NCBI GenBank assembly: GCA_963921825.1
Contig: OY997588.1
Location: forward strand, 135,315,203 to 135,379,202
Source of the DNA: Erodium maritimum
Lineage: Eukaryota; Streptophyta; Magnoliopsida; Geraniales; Geraniaceae
DNA: 64,000 nucleotides
Direction of reading: 5' to 3'
Shown here: positions 1 through 10,360 of the stretch, in pieces
How the letters are laid out: the number at the start of each line of letters is the position of its first letter
Position numbering within the stretch: the first letter of the stretch is position 1
Translations under genes and position numbers: made by a program
The notes under the pieces: generated by a model
The model's database searches: none
What the model was told of the DNA's origin: nothing
The model's input: only the letters and a program-made list of their open reading frames with translations

Positions 1-339
1 TAATTGTTATAGTTATTTGTGTCTAATAATGTTCAAAATTTCTTAACATTGTCACGTGGAATACAACTTTTGGCAATTCGTAATTATTAAACTTAGCAAC
101 CGAGATACATATAGAGGTTGAATTTGATTTTCTTAAATATCAGAAAAAAAATATTGTATTTTTTAGGTTAATTTTGTGTACTCTTGTCACATTCAAACTT
201 TCCATAACCTGGACCTTTTCTAAATATTTAAGAAGAATGTGACAAGTATAAGAAGTTAAAACAATTTCTTTCATCGGTGGATTAAATTAATTAACAAAAC
301 TATATTTTTACACAATATTGCAAATACTCTTTCATTATT
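1..339. other. AT-rich intergenic segment, copy 1 of a duplicated block
   Basis: No gene is visible. The stretch is AT-rich and matches 16495-16834 almost base for base, so it belongs to a block present twice in this window. Because the match starts at the first base here, the true left edge lies outside the window. It holds one short hairpin-forming inverted repeat, listed separately. Confidence 0.7.
183..246. repeat. Short inverted repeat (12-bp arms), conserved in both block copies
   Basis: CTTGTCACATTC at 183-194 is the exact reverse complement of GAATGTGACAAG at 235-246, with a 40-bp spacer. The same arms occur at 16678-16689 and 16730-16741. The arms are intact in both copies while the spacer carries a few differences. 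It could be a tiny MITE relic or a chance hairpin; no target duplication was seen. Confidence 0.6.
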
Positions 340-1190
340 TTTTTTTTATCAAAAGGTGCAATTTCATTAATTAGAATTTGAACGATAATAGTAGTGCATC
401 AGGGAAACCTTTGACCAAGGTAGAAGAGATATTTCATGGTATCGAGCCTTTAAGATCTATCTACGCATAACTCTGTAGCAAATGAACCGACATATGCGGT
501 TTGTTGGGGAGCCATAAAGGCGAACAGAAATTAAATAACAATGAAGTCGGTGTCTGGTGCTCTAGGTATTTCTCAGCTGTTGCATATTTTGTAAAATGCG
601 AACGAACCTGCTGTCACCGGCTTCCAAGGGAGGAGAGTGACGATGGTAGATGTGATTTGGGGATCCCTCCCAGTAAAAGTCCCTGAATCGTTGGGTGGAA
701 TTCCTGAATCTTCGCTCACCACATATGAACCTTGTAAAAAAAGACAGAACGGGTAAAGTAAAACAAGTCCAGGCGGTCATCCGGGCATAGGCCCAGGATA
801 GAGATCGAGAAGGAGAACACGGTGGAAGCCAACCAGGTTCATACATCGATGGCGGCTTCAATTGTGGTTGTAGGGGCGGTAGGGGCTGCTCAGCAGAGGG
901 GAACCGGACTGGCAGCCGTGGTGATCGAGGGGATGCTGTGGGGAAAAGAGGGGGTGGGCGCTTCATGGGAACCGCCAGCGACGGAGGTGGTGCTTATCGT
1001 GGGGATGCTGTGTAGAAAATTGGGGACAGGCGATTCATGGAAACCGCAGGCGGCGGAGTAGAGGAGTAAGAGGAGGAATTCCCTAAAGACGGAGTTGGAA
1101 CGTCTATCTGATATCGGGAGAGTCGAGGTCTTCTCAGAGGAGAAGCCTCCATTAATGTTAGTGGCTGCGAAACCCTAGCAGAGCTATTAG
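340..1190 (-). mobile_element. LINE-like remnant with A-tail (copy 1)
   Basis: Read on the minus strand, this stretch ends in TTAATGAAATTGCACC followed by TTTTGAT and a run of about ten A (the T-run at 338-347). This resembles the 3' end of plant non-LTR retrotransposons. The body is richer in G and C than its surroundings and is proline- and serine-rich in translation, with a partial internal direct repeat of roughly 65 bp. No reverse transcriptase or endonuclease motif is visible, so it is a short or internally shortened derivative, or an unrelated retroposed sequence. The clear match to copy 2 stops at 1153, where copy 2 is cut by an LTR. The right edge near 1190 is an estimate. Confidence 0.4.
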
Positions 1191-1618
1191 AAGCCTAATA
1201 TTTGAGAATTTAGTCAATAATATTTGTTATTGAATGTCATTCTTTTGAATTTAATTTAAATTTGGTTAAGTTAAAATATTATTTAAGTAAGTATATATCA
1301 TTTGTTTCATATATGTTTCTTTCTTTGCAGTTTCAATTTCCGATCAATGGGATATTTCTATTAGTTTAAACGATAAATATATGTCATTTATTTCAATGTA
1401 TGGATGAGACGACTAAATACTTGAAACAATATATTTGGGAAAAGTTTTATAGCAGATAATTTACTTTCATTTATCATTACAAAAATTCTTCCAGCACTCA
1501 AAATAAATCATTTGAATTTATTCAAAATGTTGTGCACTGCACAACTAATTACATACATGAATAGCGATCACACGCATTACATATATGATTATTCATTTAT
1601 TTTTAATATTAATTTGCT
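1191..1618. other. AT-rich intergenic sequence
   Basis: No coding or repeat signal beyond general AT richness. It lies 3' of the minus-strand peptide gene and includes that gene's likely 3' untranslated region at its right end. Confidence 0.6.
1596..1601 (-). terminator. Candidate polyadenylation signal of the peptide gene
   Basis: AATAAA on the minus strand, 17 nt past the TGA stop at 1619-1621. Other A-rich hexamers lie nearby, so the exact cleavage site is uncertain. Confidence 0.4.
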
Positions 1619-1996
1619 TCATCCAGTTTTTGTGAATACGTCGCCAGCTACATTTTCCTTTTCTGTATGACAAATACATAAATTGATATTACATTCACAT
1701 TTAGCCGGATTAAAGCAATCATTCGGACTATTGCATTTCGTAGGGACTGCATATCTCGCTTCAACTTCACCTTCTAAATCTGCAATCATTTTTTTTTCTC
1801 TTGAACATTGATTCTTAATATACTGTATTTCTATATTCATTTGAGTAAAGAATGCACGAATAAAAAATATCTATATTCTTCTCTACTAAACGTTTTATAT
1901 GATTTAGAAAAATAATACAAGGGGTGAAAGAGAATTACTTGAAGCTATGATCAAAAGTGAAATTAGAAAAGTGAAGGCGAGTGATCCCTTCTCCAT
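1619..1996 (-). CDS. Two-exon secreted cysteine-rich (defensin-like) peptide
   Basis: Host gene, 72 residues. Exon 1 is 1996-1939 and exon 2 is 1779-1619. The intron, 1938-1780 (159 bp), is AT-rich, starts GTAATT and ends TTGCAG. Exon 1 ends one base into a codon and exon 2 restores the frame (A|AT, Asn). Exon 1 gives MEKGSLAFTFLISLLIIAS, a typical signal peptide with a hydrophobic core. A likely cleavage site follows VEA at residue 27. The mature part of about 45 residues has six cysteines spaced C-x5-C-x5-C-x-C-x4-C-x-C. A single intron just after the signal peptide is the usual layout of plant defensin-like and nodule-specific cysteine-rich genes. In those families the products are secreted and act in defence, reproduction or symbiosis, but I cannot assign a role or subfamily here. 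An alternative unspliced frame from 1840 would lack a signal peptide and is less likely. No second copy is seen in the window. Confidence 0.75.
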
Positions 1997-2072
1997 ATCT
2001 TCGAGTCTGAAATTTGTAAAATGTGAATTATGTGTTTACCGTTGTGTATTGCTTAGAGTGAACACTCATATC

Positions 2073-2080
2073 TATATATA
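2073..2080 (-). promoter_or_regulatory. TATA box of the peptide gene
   Basis: TATATATA on the minus strand, 77 bp before the ATG at 1996. This implies a 5' untranslated leader of roughly 45-50 nt. Only about 90 bp of native sequence remain upstream of it before the gypsy LTR starts at 2170. Confidence 0.55.
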
Positions 2081-3892
2081 ACATTTTCAATATCATAAAT
2101 TAAAGAATGAAAAAATGGAATCCCCATATTTGAAAATTATTTTAAATTTAATGTTGTACCAACTTTAAATGTAATAACCACTCCCGGTCAACGCCAGTCA
2201 AATCTGCGAAAAACAGGAAAACTTAAAAAAATTCAGCATACACTTATTTAAACCTAAAATTGACTCCGAGGGTCATACCGGACGTAACCCCTTTATCGAC
2301 CAAAGTGAGTTCCGGGGGACTCAGGGCAACTTTCTGATCAATTTGGGAAAAGTTGATTTTTCGCTGGAAAAGTCAACCGAGCGACGTTTTGGTCCATTCG
2401 AGGACCGTTTTGGATCCAAAAGGCTTAGCCGTCGTCGCAGCGGTCTTAGTTGAGCCGTTTCCTTGTAGCCCGTCAAGTTTCGTAATTTCTTGGGAAAAGT
2501 GCCCGTTCGGGGCCCGAAACGTCCGATTTTCGCGAATGGTGGTGTTAGGTGTGAGACAAGACAAGGAAGACTACTTTAGGTGTTAGTTTGCATTTAAATA
2601 TTAGTTTGTTTTTTTATAAATAAAACAAAAGGGAAAGAAGTTGGTTTACACGTCCATTTCAAAAAAAGGAAGAGAAAAATTGGCTTTTAGAGAGAGAAAG
2701 TGAGTTAGAAGAAGAGAGAAAAGGAGAGAAGAAAAGAGAAGGTTTGGTCACTATTCACGAGCATCAAACCGTTGGATCGTCTCAACGATAAAAGAATCGA
2801 GCTCACATCGACATTCTCTACGGTGAGCACCTAACCGATTTTCGTTTTGGTACGTTTGAATTTTAGGGTTTGAGTTTAAACGGTTAGATTATGGTTGGGT
2901 TTTGGTTAGAATTGGTTTAAAGATGAATGGTTGAGGTTTGGGGTTCGTTAGGAACGTTTTGGGGCAAAAAGAAAAATTTCCCATTATGGCCGTGTGGGGC
3001 CCACATGCTCGGGTCTCGGGTTTTTGTGTTCGGGTGGTTTAGAACGTTCCCCGGGTCATTAATCTACAACCGGATCGAAATTTGGAATTAAAATGCGAAA
3101 GTTGTAATTATCCGGTTTAGAAACTTTAAACGTTAATTAATTGACTCGGAAGTCGGAATTCGATTCCGTCAAGTGCATTGGGACCCTTGAATTATTCTAA
3201 GACCGTAGAAACGAAAACGGGAATTTTTGGAGCCCCGGAAGGGCATTTCCAAAACCCGGGCAGATTCGCCATGTCGGGCGAATCGGGCCTTTACGGGTCC
3301 TTTATCGACAATGTCGAGTAATTGGGAAGTTTGGGAGTGATCAACATTGTCGGGGTTACGCTTGGGCGTTAAGTTTATTGAATTTCAGTTTATTCCTGCG
3401 AGTTGTTAAGTGCCTTAAAATTGTGTTCTTTTAGATCGTGCCGCGGACCGAGGCAAGGGAAAGCTGGGTGAGTGACTGAGATCACACCGGAGCTCGTTGG
3501 TTGGCTTCTGGAGAACACGCACGAGGTAGGGAAAAGTAGCCGGATCTCGGCCCTGACTAGGGAAAGTTAACAGTAGAATTGCATGTGACACTCGGGTGTC
3601 GTGGGTTAAGTAGGTTATCGAATATTAGAAATACATGTGACACTTGGGGTGTCGTGGATTAAGTAGGTTATCGAAGATTGGAAATGCATGTGACACTTAG
3701 TAGTGTCGTAGGAGCAGAGAACTTATCGATGTTAGAATTATTGGAGGCATATGACCATGCCTGGAGGTTGATTGTGAACTTATCGATATTAGGAGTACTG
3801 GAGGCATATGACCATGCCCGGAGGTTGATTGTGAACTTATCGATATTAGGACTGTTGGAGGCATTGGTTTGCCGAAGGTTGTTTATGTATTT

Positions 3893-4705
3893 TGTGTCTT
3901 GGGTGGCCATGAGAGCCCGTGCCTTACTGTTGTGTCTTGGGTGGCCATGAGAGCCCGTGTTTTACTGTTGGTGTCTTGGGAGGCCGTGAGAGCCCGTGCC
4001 TTACTGTTGTGTCTTGGGTGGCCATGAGAGCTCATGTTTTACTGTTGGTGTCTTGGGAGGCCGTGAGTGCCTGTGGGGTTGTTGAACCCGTGTCTTTACT
4101 GTTGGTGTCTTGGGTGGCCATGAGTGCCCGTGGGGTTGTTGAACCCGTGTCTTTACTGTTGGTGTCTTGTGTGGCCATGAGTGCCCGTGGGGTTGTTGAG
4201 CCCGTGTCCTTACTGTTGGTGTCTTGGGTGGCCATGAGTGCCCGTGGGTTTGTTGAACCCGTGTCTTTACCGTTGGTGTGTCTTGGGAGGCCGTGAGTGC
4301 CCGTGGGGTTGTTGAACCCGTGTCTTTACTGTTGGTGTGTCTTGGGAGGCCGTGAGTGCCTGTGGGGTTGTTGAGCCCGTGAGTTACTGCTGGTGGTTTT
4401 GAGAGGCCGTGAGTGCCCGTGGGGTTGTTGAGCCCGTGAGTTACTGTCGGTGGTTTTTAGAGGCCGTGAGTGCCCGTAGGGTTGTTGAGCCCGTGAGTTA
4501 CTGCTGGTGGTTTTGAGAGGTCGTGAGTGCCCGTGGGGTTGTTGAGCCCCTGAGTTACTGTCGGTGGGTTTTAGAGGTCGTGAGTGCCCGTAGGGTTGTT
4601 GAGCCCGTGAGTTACTGTTGGTGTATCTTGGGAGGCCGTGAGTGCCTGTGGGGTTGTTGAGTCCGTGTTTTACGGTTGGTGTCTTGGGTGGCCATGAGTG
4701 CCTGT
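3893..4705 (+). repeat. LTR minisatellite, about 39- and 57-bp units
   Basis: About 14 imperfect units built on GTGTCTTGGGTGGCCATGAG, then AGCCCGTGTTTTACTGTTG or TGCCCGTGGGGTTGTTGAA and variants. Short units come first and long units later. Equivalent arrays are in every gypsy LTR of this family here (19560-20140, 24955-25545, 29160-29790, 35150-35620, 57680-57960; minus strand 6130-6430, 13560-14010, 27540-27840, 55130-55430), each with a different unit count. Open frames across them are repeat artefacts. Confidence 0.85.
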
Positions 4706-4897
4706 GGAGTGCTGAACTTGTGTTGTTGCTGTTTGTTGAACTTTGGTTGTGATTGTGATTGTGGTTACCTGAGGTTGGGGGCCCGCTTCATGAAACGGGG
4801 GTCCACGAGCACACGCGTCTGCATGTTCAGACGGGGTAGGGGGCCCGCCCGACAAAAAAGGAGTCCTGGCCGCGCGTGTGTGGTTTGGGGTTGTGAG

Positions 4898-5050
4898 TGT
4901 GATAGGTCGACAGCCTGATCCGACTTTGTGTCGATGAACTGCGATAGGTCGACAGCCTGATCTGACTTTGTGTCGATGAACTGCGATAGGTCGACAGCCT
5001 GATCCGACTTTGTGTCGAGGAATTGCGATAGGTCGACCGCCTGACCTGAT
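4898..5050 (+). repeat. Tandem repeat, about 60-bp unit, three copies
   Basis: The unit begins GATAGGTCGACAGCCTGATC and ends near TTTGTGTCGATGAACTGC. It lies in the LTR just after the minisatellite and a GC-rich stretch. Other LTRs of the family carry a different tandem unit at this point. Confidence 0.75.
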
Positions 5051-5879
5051 TGAGATTGGTAAAGGGCGTGAGGGAGGTTACTGAGCAGCTGGTATGCGAT
5101 CCTTTGTGATCTTGTTTGGTGTGCGATCCTTTGTGATCTTGGGTGTTGCGTGGTTTTCTGTCGTGTCTTTGGAGGAGGTCGTCGATCGTTGTGTCGGGTC
5201 TACTTTACGTGTCCAAGTGTCAAGTCGGTTGAGGAAGGTCACCGTGGGTGTGTGTTAGTCGGACTACTTGAGTTGGGGGATAGTGATTCCCGGTGTTGAG
5301 TTGGTCGTTGGTGTTACCGGCATTGTCACGCCCCAATTTCAGCGAACCAAAACTAGGGACGCGAACGTTTAAAAAGTTACAATACTGAAACATGTTTTCG
5401 TTAAAACACTTTAAAAGTCAGTTTAGTTCCACAAAACAATATTATTTACATCTCAAAAAGGATAGTCCCACACTTGGACAAAACGAGATACATGTCTCTA
5501 GACTCAAAACACCCAGCAACCCGCTTCAAGCTCTTCAAGCTTCAGAAGCTCACCTAGTCCAGACTACGAACGGTACCTGTAGGAAAAGCAGCTAGGGGTG
5601 AGCGTTCGCTCACCACCACAGATAACATACTGACTATGGCATAATTAGTAGACAAAGCCGATGACACCAACAACGACTCAAAGACACACACACGACCAGT
5701 CTTTTCCTCAACTGACTCAACACACAGATACGTTATGTAGACCCCACACTACGATCGACGACCTCCTCCAAGACACGACTGACCACACAATACCAGACAA
5801 GATCACAAAGGATCGCAAAACGGCTGCTCAGTAACCAATCTCTGTCTCTCGCCCTTTACCGATCATAGACGTGGTCAGG

Positions 5880-6065
5880 CGGTCCACCTGTCGCGCAACT
5901 TCCCCCGATCCCAGTCGGGAGGCTAACCCACAACCTCTCCGCTTCATCCGATCCCAGTCGGGTGGTTAGCCACACCCGCGCGTCCTTCCCCCGATCCCAG
6001 TCGGGGAGCTAGCCCACAACTCCTCCGCTTCTCCCGATCCCAGTCGGGAGGCTAGCTACACCACA
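5880..6065 (-). repeat. Tandem array of CCCGATCCCAGTCGGG hairpins
   Basis: Four copies (the second reads TCCGATCCCAGTCGGG) of a stem-loop with CCCGA/TCGGG arms, spaced about 40-60 bp, separated by GCTAGCC-like text. It occupies the same relative place as the T-arm-like repeats in the other gypsy LTRs. Confidence 0.7.
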
Positions 6066-6794
6066 CAACCTCCACCAGTATCAAGTAACCAATCACAATC
6101 ACAAACAAGTTCAACAGACAGTAACGACACCGGTGACAACTCCACAGGCACTCAAGGCCAACAAAACACCAACAATCAAACACAGGTTCAACAACCCTAC
6201 GGGCCCTCATGGCCACCCAAGACACCAACGATAAAGTACGGGTTCACAACCCCACGGGAACTCACGGCCACCCAAAACACCGAAACGACAACACGGGCTC
6301 TCAAGGCCACCCAAGACTCAGCAATAAATAACAAGGGCTCTCAAGGCCACCCAAACTCGACAATAAATAACACGGGCTCTCAAGGCCACCCAACTCAACA
6401 ACAAATAACACGGGCTCTCAAGGCCACCCAAACTCAATCAACAAATAACGCACAACAACCCCCGGGCATGGTCATATGCCTCCAGTAAAACAGTTAACGC
6501 TAAGTTCTCTACTCCTACGACACTACTAAGTGTCACATGCAATTCTACAATTAACTTTCCCTAGTCAGGGCCGAGATCCGGCTACTTTTCCCTACCTCGT
6601 AAACAACTCCAAAAGCGCTCCACTAAACCCGAGATGATCGCAGTCACTCGCCAAGCCTCCCTTTGCCTCGGTCCGCAGCACGATCTAAAAGAACACAAAT
6701 TTAACTCACTTTAAAACTAGTACGAACAGGCCAAAAATTAAATGAACTTAACGCCCAACGTAACACCGACAATGTCGATAAAGGACCCTTAAAG

Positions 6795-8470
6795 TGTTGG
6801 GTCTCGAGGTAGGGTTGGAGATGAACCAACTCGCAGCGGAAAATCAAGGAAAACCAAGAGACGATTAAAACCATGAAACAACTAACAAAGAATGGATTCA
6901 CAAGAGAAAAATTCAGCACTAGTTCTTACCAAAACAAGAACACCGGGTAACGAATGATTGGCTTGAGTCTCCAAGACGCCTACGTATCCACATGGGAATC
7001 AAAGCCACGTAGTTCTTCTCTTTGAGGACTCAAGAACACAAAAATGGAGGAGGAAACTAGCCAAACCCGAAATGGCCATGGAAGAGGGAGAGAAAATGTG
7101 TTTCCTATTCTTGTCTTGTGTTTGTTATGTTGAAAAAAGATGTCTTAAACATAACAAAACCCATACTTGTATGGGACAAGTATGGTGTCAAGTAAGGTGT
7201 AAATAGGACAAAGTATGGCAAGACAAGATTGGGTTAGGTGGTGAATCACCAACACCTTAATCCTTGTCTTGCTTACTTAGTACTAATTAATCAAGACTTG
7301 ATTAATTAGTTCCATGGGCCTTGGTTGCATGGGCCTTTCATGGGCCTCTTGGAACATGGCCCGTGACTATTTCCAACGAGGTCCCGTGATTCGCTCATCG
7401 CCTCCATGCCTTCCATACCGGAAATGTCCAACATTATCCGACGCGATCAATCCCAAGACTCCAAGCCTTGTCTCGATCCGTAAAGTCCTATTCACTTACG
7501 GGCACATGACCCAAAACCCAGTTTTGGTCATGTCCCGAGACAACTCCCTTTTGGCCATTCTCCATAAATGTGTCAATGAGCTTCATCCTCCGGTGTGACC
7601 CTTAGGTTTATGCATGTCAATAGATCAACGTAAAATCCCATTTTACTTGATCCTATTTAAGTGGCAACTAACGAGACTTTAGTATTGCCTGACACTACAT
7701 AACGAATCGACCCTGTCGATTCTAACCTTTCCGTCGTCCCTGTCATTATCCTTTTATCTCCGATATCTTGATTGAGATAAGGCATAGAGCCGTCATCCTT
7801 ATTATTCTCAATCACCGTTCCTTGATATGTGAGATGACTGAAGATATGATACCCAGTATCATGTGCATGGCCATGCTATTCTTCCAGTCACTCTCGATCA
7901 AGTGGCCGAGAACCGATATCTTTCCCATACCTTAGTATGAGGGATAAATCCCTTAGCCGTCTTTCGTGTCACTCATGTAGCCCGTCCCCAAGCCAATCCT
8001 GGCCGTTATGGAAGCCCTGTTACGGACAACGTTAGGCTCAGGTCAAACTCAGTTGTTGACTACATAGCGATCACAAAGACTCCTTGGTCTAAGGATACAT
8101 GACAAGCTACAACACTGAATATGTTCATGACTTAATCTATGGCACATATTCAGGGCGGGTCGTCCAATATCATGTCCCACATGATATCTATGATCAGACT
8201 CCGGAATCCCATTCCAATGACTAACAGAACGTAAGCCATAAAGAGCCAGCTTTCATACTAGTCGCTTCTAGTGAAGCTTTGTTGACTAGGGACCCATCGA
8301 GTGTGATCTATCTCGATCTATGGTTCTATTCGCATGGTGGGCATAGATCAGAGCACACATCGATATATTACTCCAACACATAAGTAATATAAAGCCGCTT
8401 TAATTTTATTGCTAACGATGATATATACATTTGGACATTTAGGATTGAACTACGGGCACTAAGACTAACA
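6795..8470 (-). mobile_element. Ty1/copia solo LTR, minus strand, nested third level
   Basis: It runs from TGTTGGGTCTCGAGG at 6795 to AAGACTAACA at 8470 (1676 bp), matching the LTRs of elements D and E. It is flanked by TAAAG on both sides (6790-6794 and 8471-8475), and joining the flanks restores uninterrupted gypsy LTR text. With no interior, it is a solo LTR. It is visibly diverged from the near-identical D LTRs, so it is older than D. Confidence 0.93.
7282..7310. repeat. Perfect 29-bp palindrome in copia LTR
   Basis: Arms ACTAATTAATCAAG and CTTGATTAATTAGT around a single central A. The same palindrome is intact at 46370-46398, 53639-53667 and 59774-59802, that is, in every copia LTR of the window. 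It borders a cluster of TGGGCC motifs. Confidence 0.9.
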
Positions 8471-9179
8471 TAAAGGCCCGATTCGCCCGGCATGGCGAAT
8501 CTGCCCGGGTCTTGTAAATTGCTTTCCGGGGCTCCCCTTCGATCGGAGCCGGACTCTAAACTTAACACGAAGCCCCAAGTTAATAACGGTTCCGCCGTTA
8601 CGTTAACGGCTACGATTTGTCCAGTTTAAATTCGACAGTTGTCGTTTACACTCGAGCGGGATAAAAGTGGGAATTACGACGAGTCGGATTCGAGCACCTG
8701 TGCATCGAACTCAGATTTGACCTAAACCCATTTAAACCCATTTTTAACTTGAAACCGTCTTGAAATCCTCTACTTTGTTTAATTCCGACTTCGAATTTAA
8801 CACAAACGATTTCCTTCCGCTCGTTTCCAAACTCGATATTTTGGTCCAAAACCCTTATAAAGCCGATTTGATTTCGTTTTCCCCCTTTTTAATTTAACTT
8901 AACTCGAGCTTGAACTTAACAGCCGACTTTCGTTTTAAAACCCGTTTAACCTAACCCGATCTAGTTTTATCGGTAACAAATTTTATGTTCGAACAATAAA
9001 GATCTAATCTTTATTCTACAACTGATTTTCATTTTTTACAATCAGTTTAAACCCAACTTTTTCACACTTAAACAGATTCAAAACGTAAGGAACAATAATA
9101 ACGATAACTTGAATTTGTTCTTCTTTACAAAGCTTTACATTTCAGATCTACAACCTTTACAGTAAACCTTTAAACAAAA

Positions 9180-9860
9180 CCAGATTTACGTTTTTCTGTT
9201 CTGTTCCCTTCCATTTCGGGAGCTCCGTTCCATCCCGACCGGATCTGAACGAACTCGGGAACGGGAAAGCAAAGAAGAAGAACGGGATCGGGTTCGGTGC
9301 GGCCGGCCACCGGCGCCGGTCGGCCGAGGTTCCACGGGCCGAGACCTAACCGTGAGGAACGATGGCGGCGGTGGAGAGAGGCGGTGCACGGCGGTGTACG
9401 GCTCGGGTCCGGACGACTCGTCCCGTTCCGGATCTGACGAGCTCGCCGGCGACGGCGGGAGCTCGGGTCGTGTTCGGTCGAAGGGAAGGTGGAGCTCGGT
9501 GGCGAGCTAGGGCTCGGGACGGAACCGGTGGTGGACGGCCGGTTTTTGGACGGGGACGGGGAAGACGACGTGGGGAGCTCGGGGCGAGGGTGGCCGGAGC
9601 TGGTGGTGGGCGGTCGGAGTTTGGTGAGGAAGACGAAGGAGAAGGGAGAGGCAGGGAGATCGGGGACGGTGGTTGCATGGCTGGCCGAAGCGGTGACGGG
9701 GTCGGGATGGAGGAGAAGAAGACGGGACGAGGCTGGTGAGGGGGGTGGCGGCCGGAAACGATGGTGGACGGGGCTGGTTTCGGCGAGGAAGAGGAGAGAG
9801 GAGAGAGAGAGGAATCGAGAGAGAGAGGAGAGGGTGAGGGTGTGGCTGCGCGTTGTTGTA
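9180..9860 (-). other. GC-rich leader-like region of the solo gypsy LTR
   Basis: A GC-rich block, much richer than the flanking LTR. Long open frames occur on both strands here but they are low-complexity (Pro/Arg/Gly/Ser), overlap each other, and match no domain I know, so I do not call them genes. On the minus strand it follows a TATA box and starts with a CT-rich stretch, which suits a transcribed leader. Confidence 0.5.
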
Positions 9861-9867
9861 ACGCTGA

Positions 9868-9964
9868 AACCCTAAGGGTTCAGCTTATATGGGGTGCGGT
9901 TTGGGCCGGCTATTTTGGGCCTCAGAGGACCACCGGGCCGAGAGCTGGCTGGGCTGGGTTGGGC
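9868..9964 (-). promoter_or_regulatory. LTR promoter: site II motifs, TATA box, telo-box-like motif
   Basis: Read on the minus strand: GGCCCA site II motifs (around 9959-9964, 9915-9920 and 9902-9907), then CCATATAAG at 9884-9892, then AACCCTTAGGG. On the plus strand this last part reads AAACCCTAA at 9868-9876, the plant telo-box core. Site II plus telo-box is a pairing known from promoters of plant translation and cell-cycle genes. Activity here is inferred only. Confidence 0.5.
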
Positions 9965-10360
9965 CTGCGCGCCTGGCCTGGTCCAAACCTGCTCCTCTTT
10001 TTTTTGCACTTGTTTTAAAAAACCTACCTTAAGGTTTTCGGTTTGCGAATTAATACCCTAATGAAACGAAGCGGGTTTTACAGGCATTGTCTGCTAAGTA
10101 TGCCGTAGTCAGTTTATTATCCGTGGTGGTGAGCGAACGCTCACCCCTAGCTGCTTTTCCTGCAGGTACCGGTCGCAGGTTGGACTAGGTGAGCTTCCGA
10201 AGCTTGAAGAGTTGGGAGCGGGATTCTGGGTTTATTTTGAGTCTAGCGACGGATACCATACTTTTGTCCACTTGTTGGGACGTATTTTTTTGTCAAGTTG
10301 TAAATGATTATTTTGTTGAACAATTGGTGATTTTAAAGTGATTTATGGAAAAGGTTTTCA

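Larger units (their letters stand above)
5324..10082 (-). mobile_element. Gypsy solo LTR (sister subfamily), minus strand, inside the 2170 LTR
   Basis: Its minus-strand start is TGTAAAACCCGCTTCG at 10082 and its end is GGGGCGTGACA at 5324. The end resembles the main family but the start differs, so it is a related subfamily. It is flanked by the 5-bp duplication GGCAT (5319-5323 and 10083-10087). Net length is about 3.1 kb after removing the copia LTR inside it. With no interior sequence and a matched duplication it is a solo LTR, formed by recombination between the two LTRs of a full element. It has its own tandem hairpin array (5880-6065) and a strong-looking promoter near 9868-9964. Confidence 0.9.

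Noticed and set aside
562-1061. Proline-rich frames on both strands in the duplicated block
   Set aside because: No known domain; not preserved with equal length in copy 2; best treated as part of a LINE-like remnant.
3919-4296. Repetitive protein frame (VSWVAMSARGVVEP-type repeats), and similar frames on both strands in all LTR arrays
   Set aside because: The frame only reflects translation of the LTR minisatellite. Units vary, and frames exist on both strands.
3893-5050. CRISPR-like direct repeats with spacers
   Set aside because: Units are contiguous, variable, long and inside LTRs of a plant genome. This is a minisatellite, not a CRISPR array.
9362-9875. Several overlapping long frames in a GC-rich block
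   Set aside because: Low-complexity Arg/Gly/Pro/Glu composition on both strands, explained by GC richness. No domain or codon signal.
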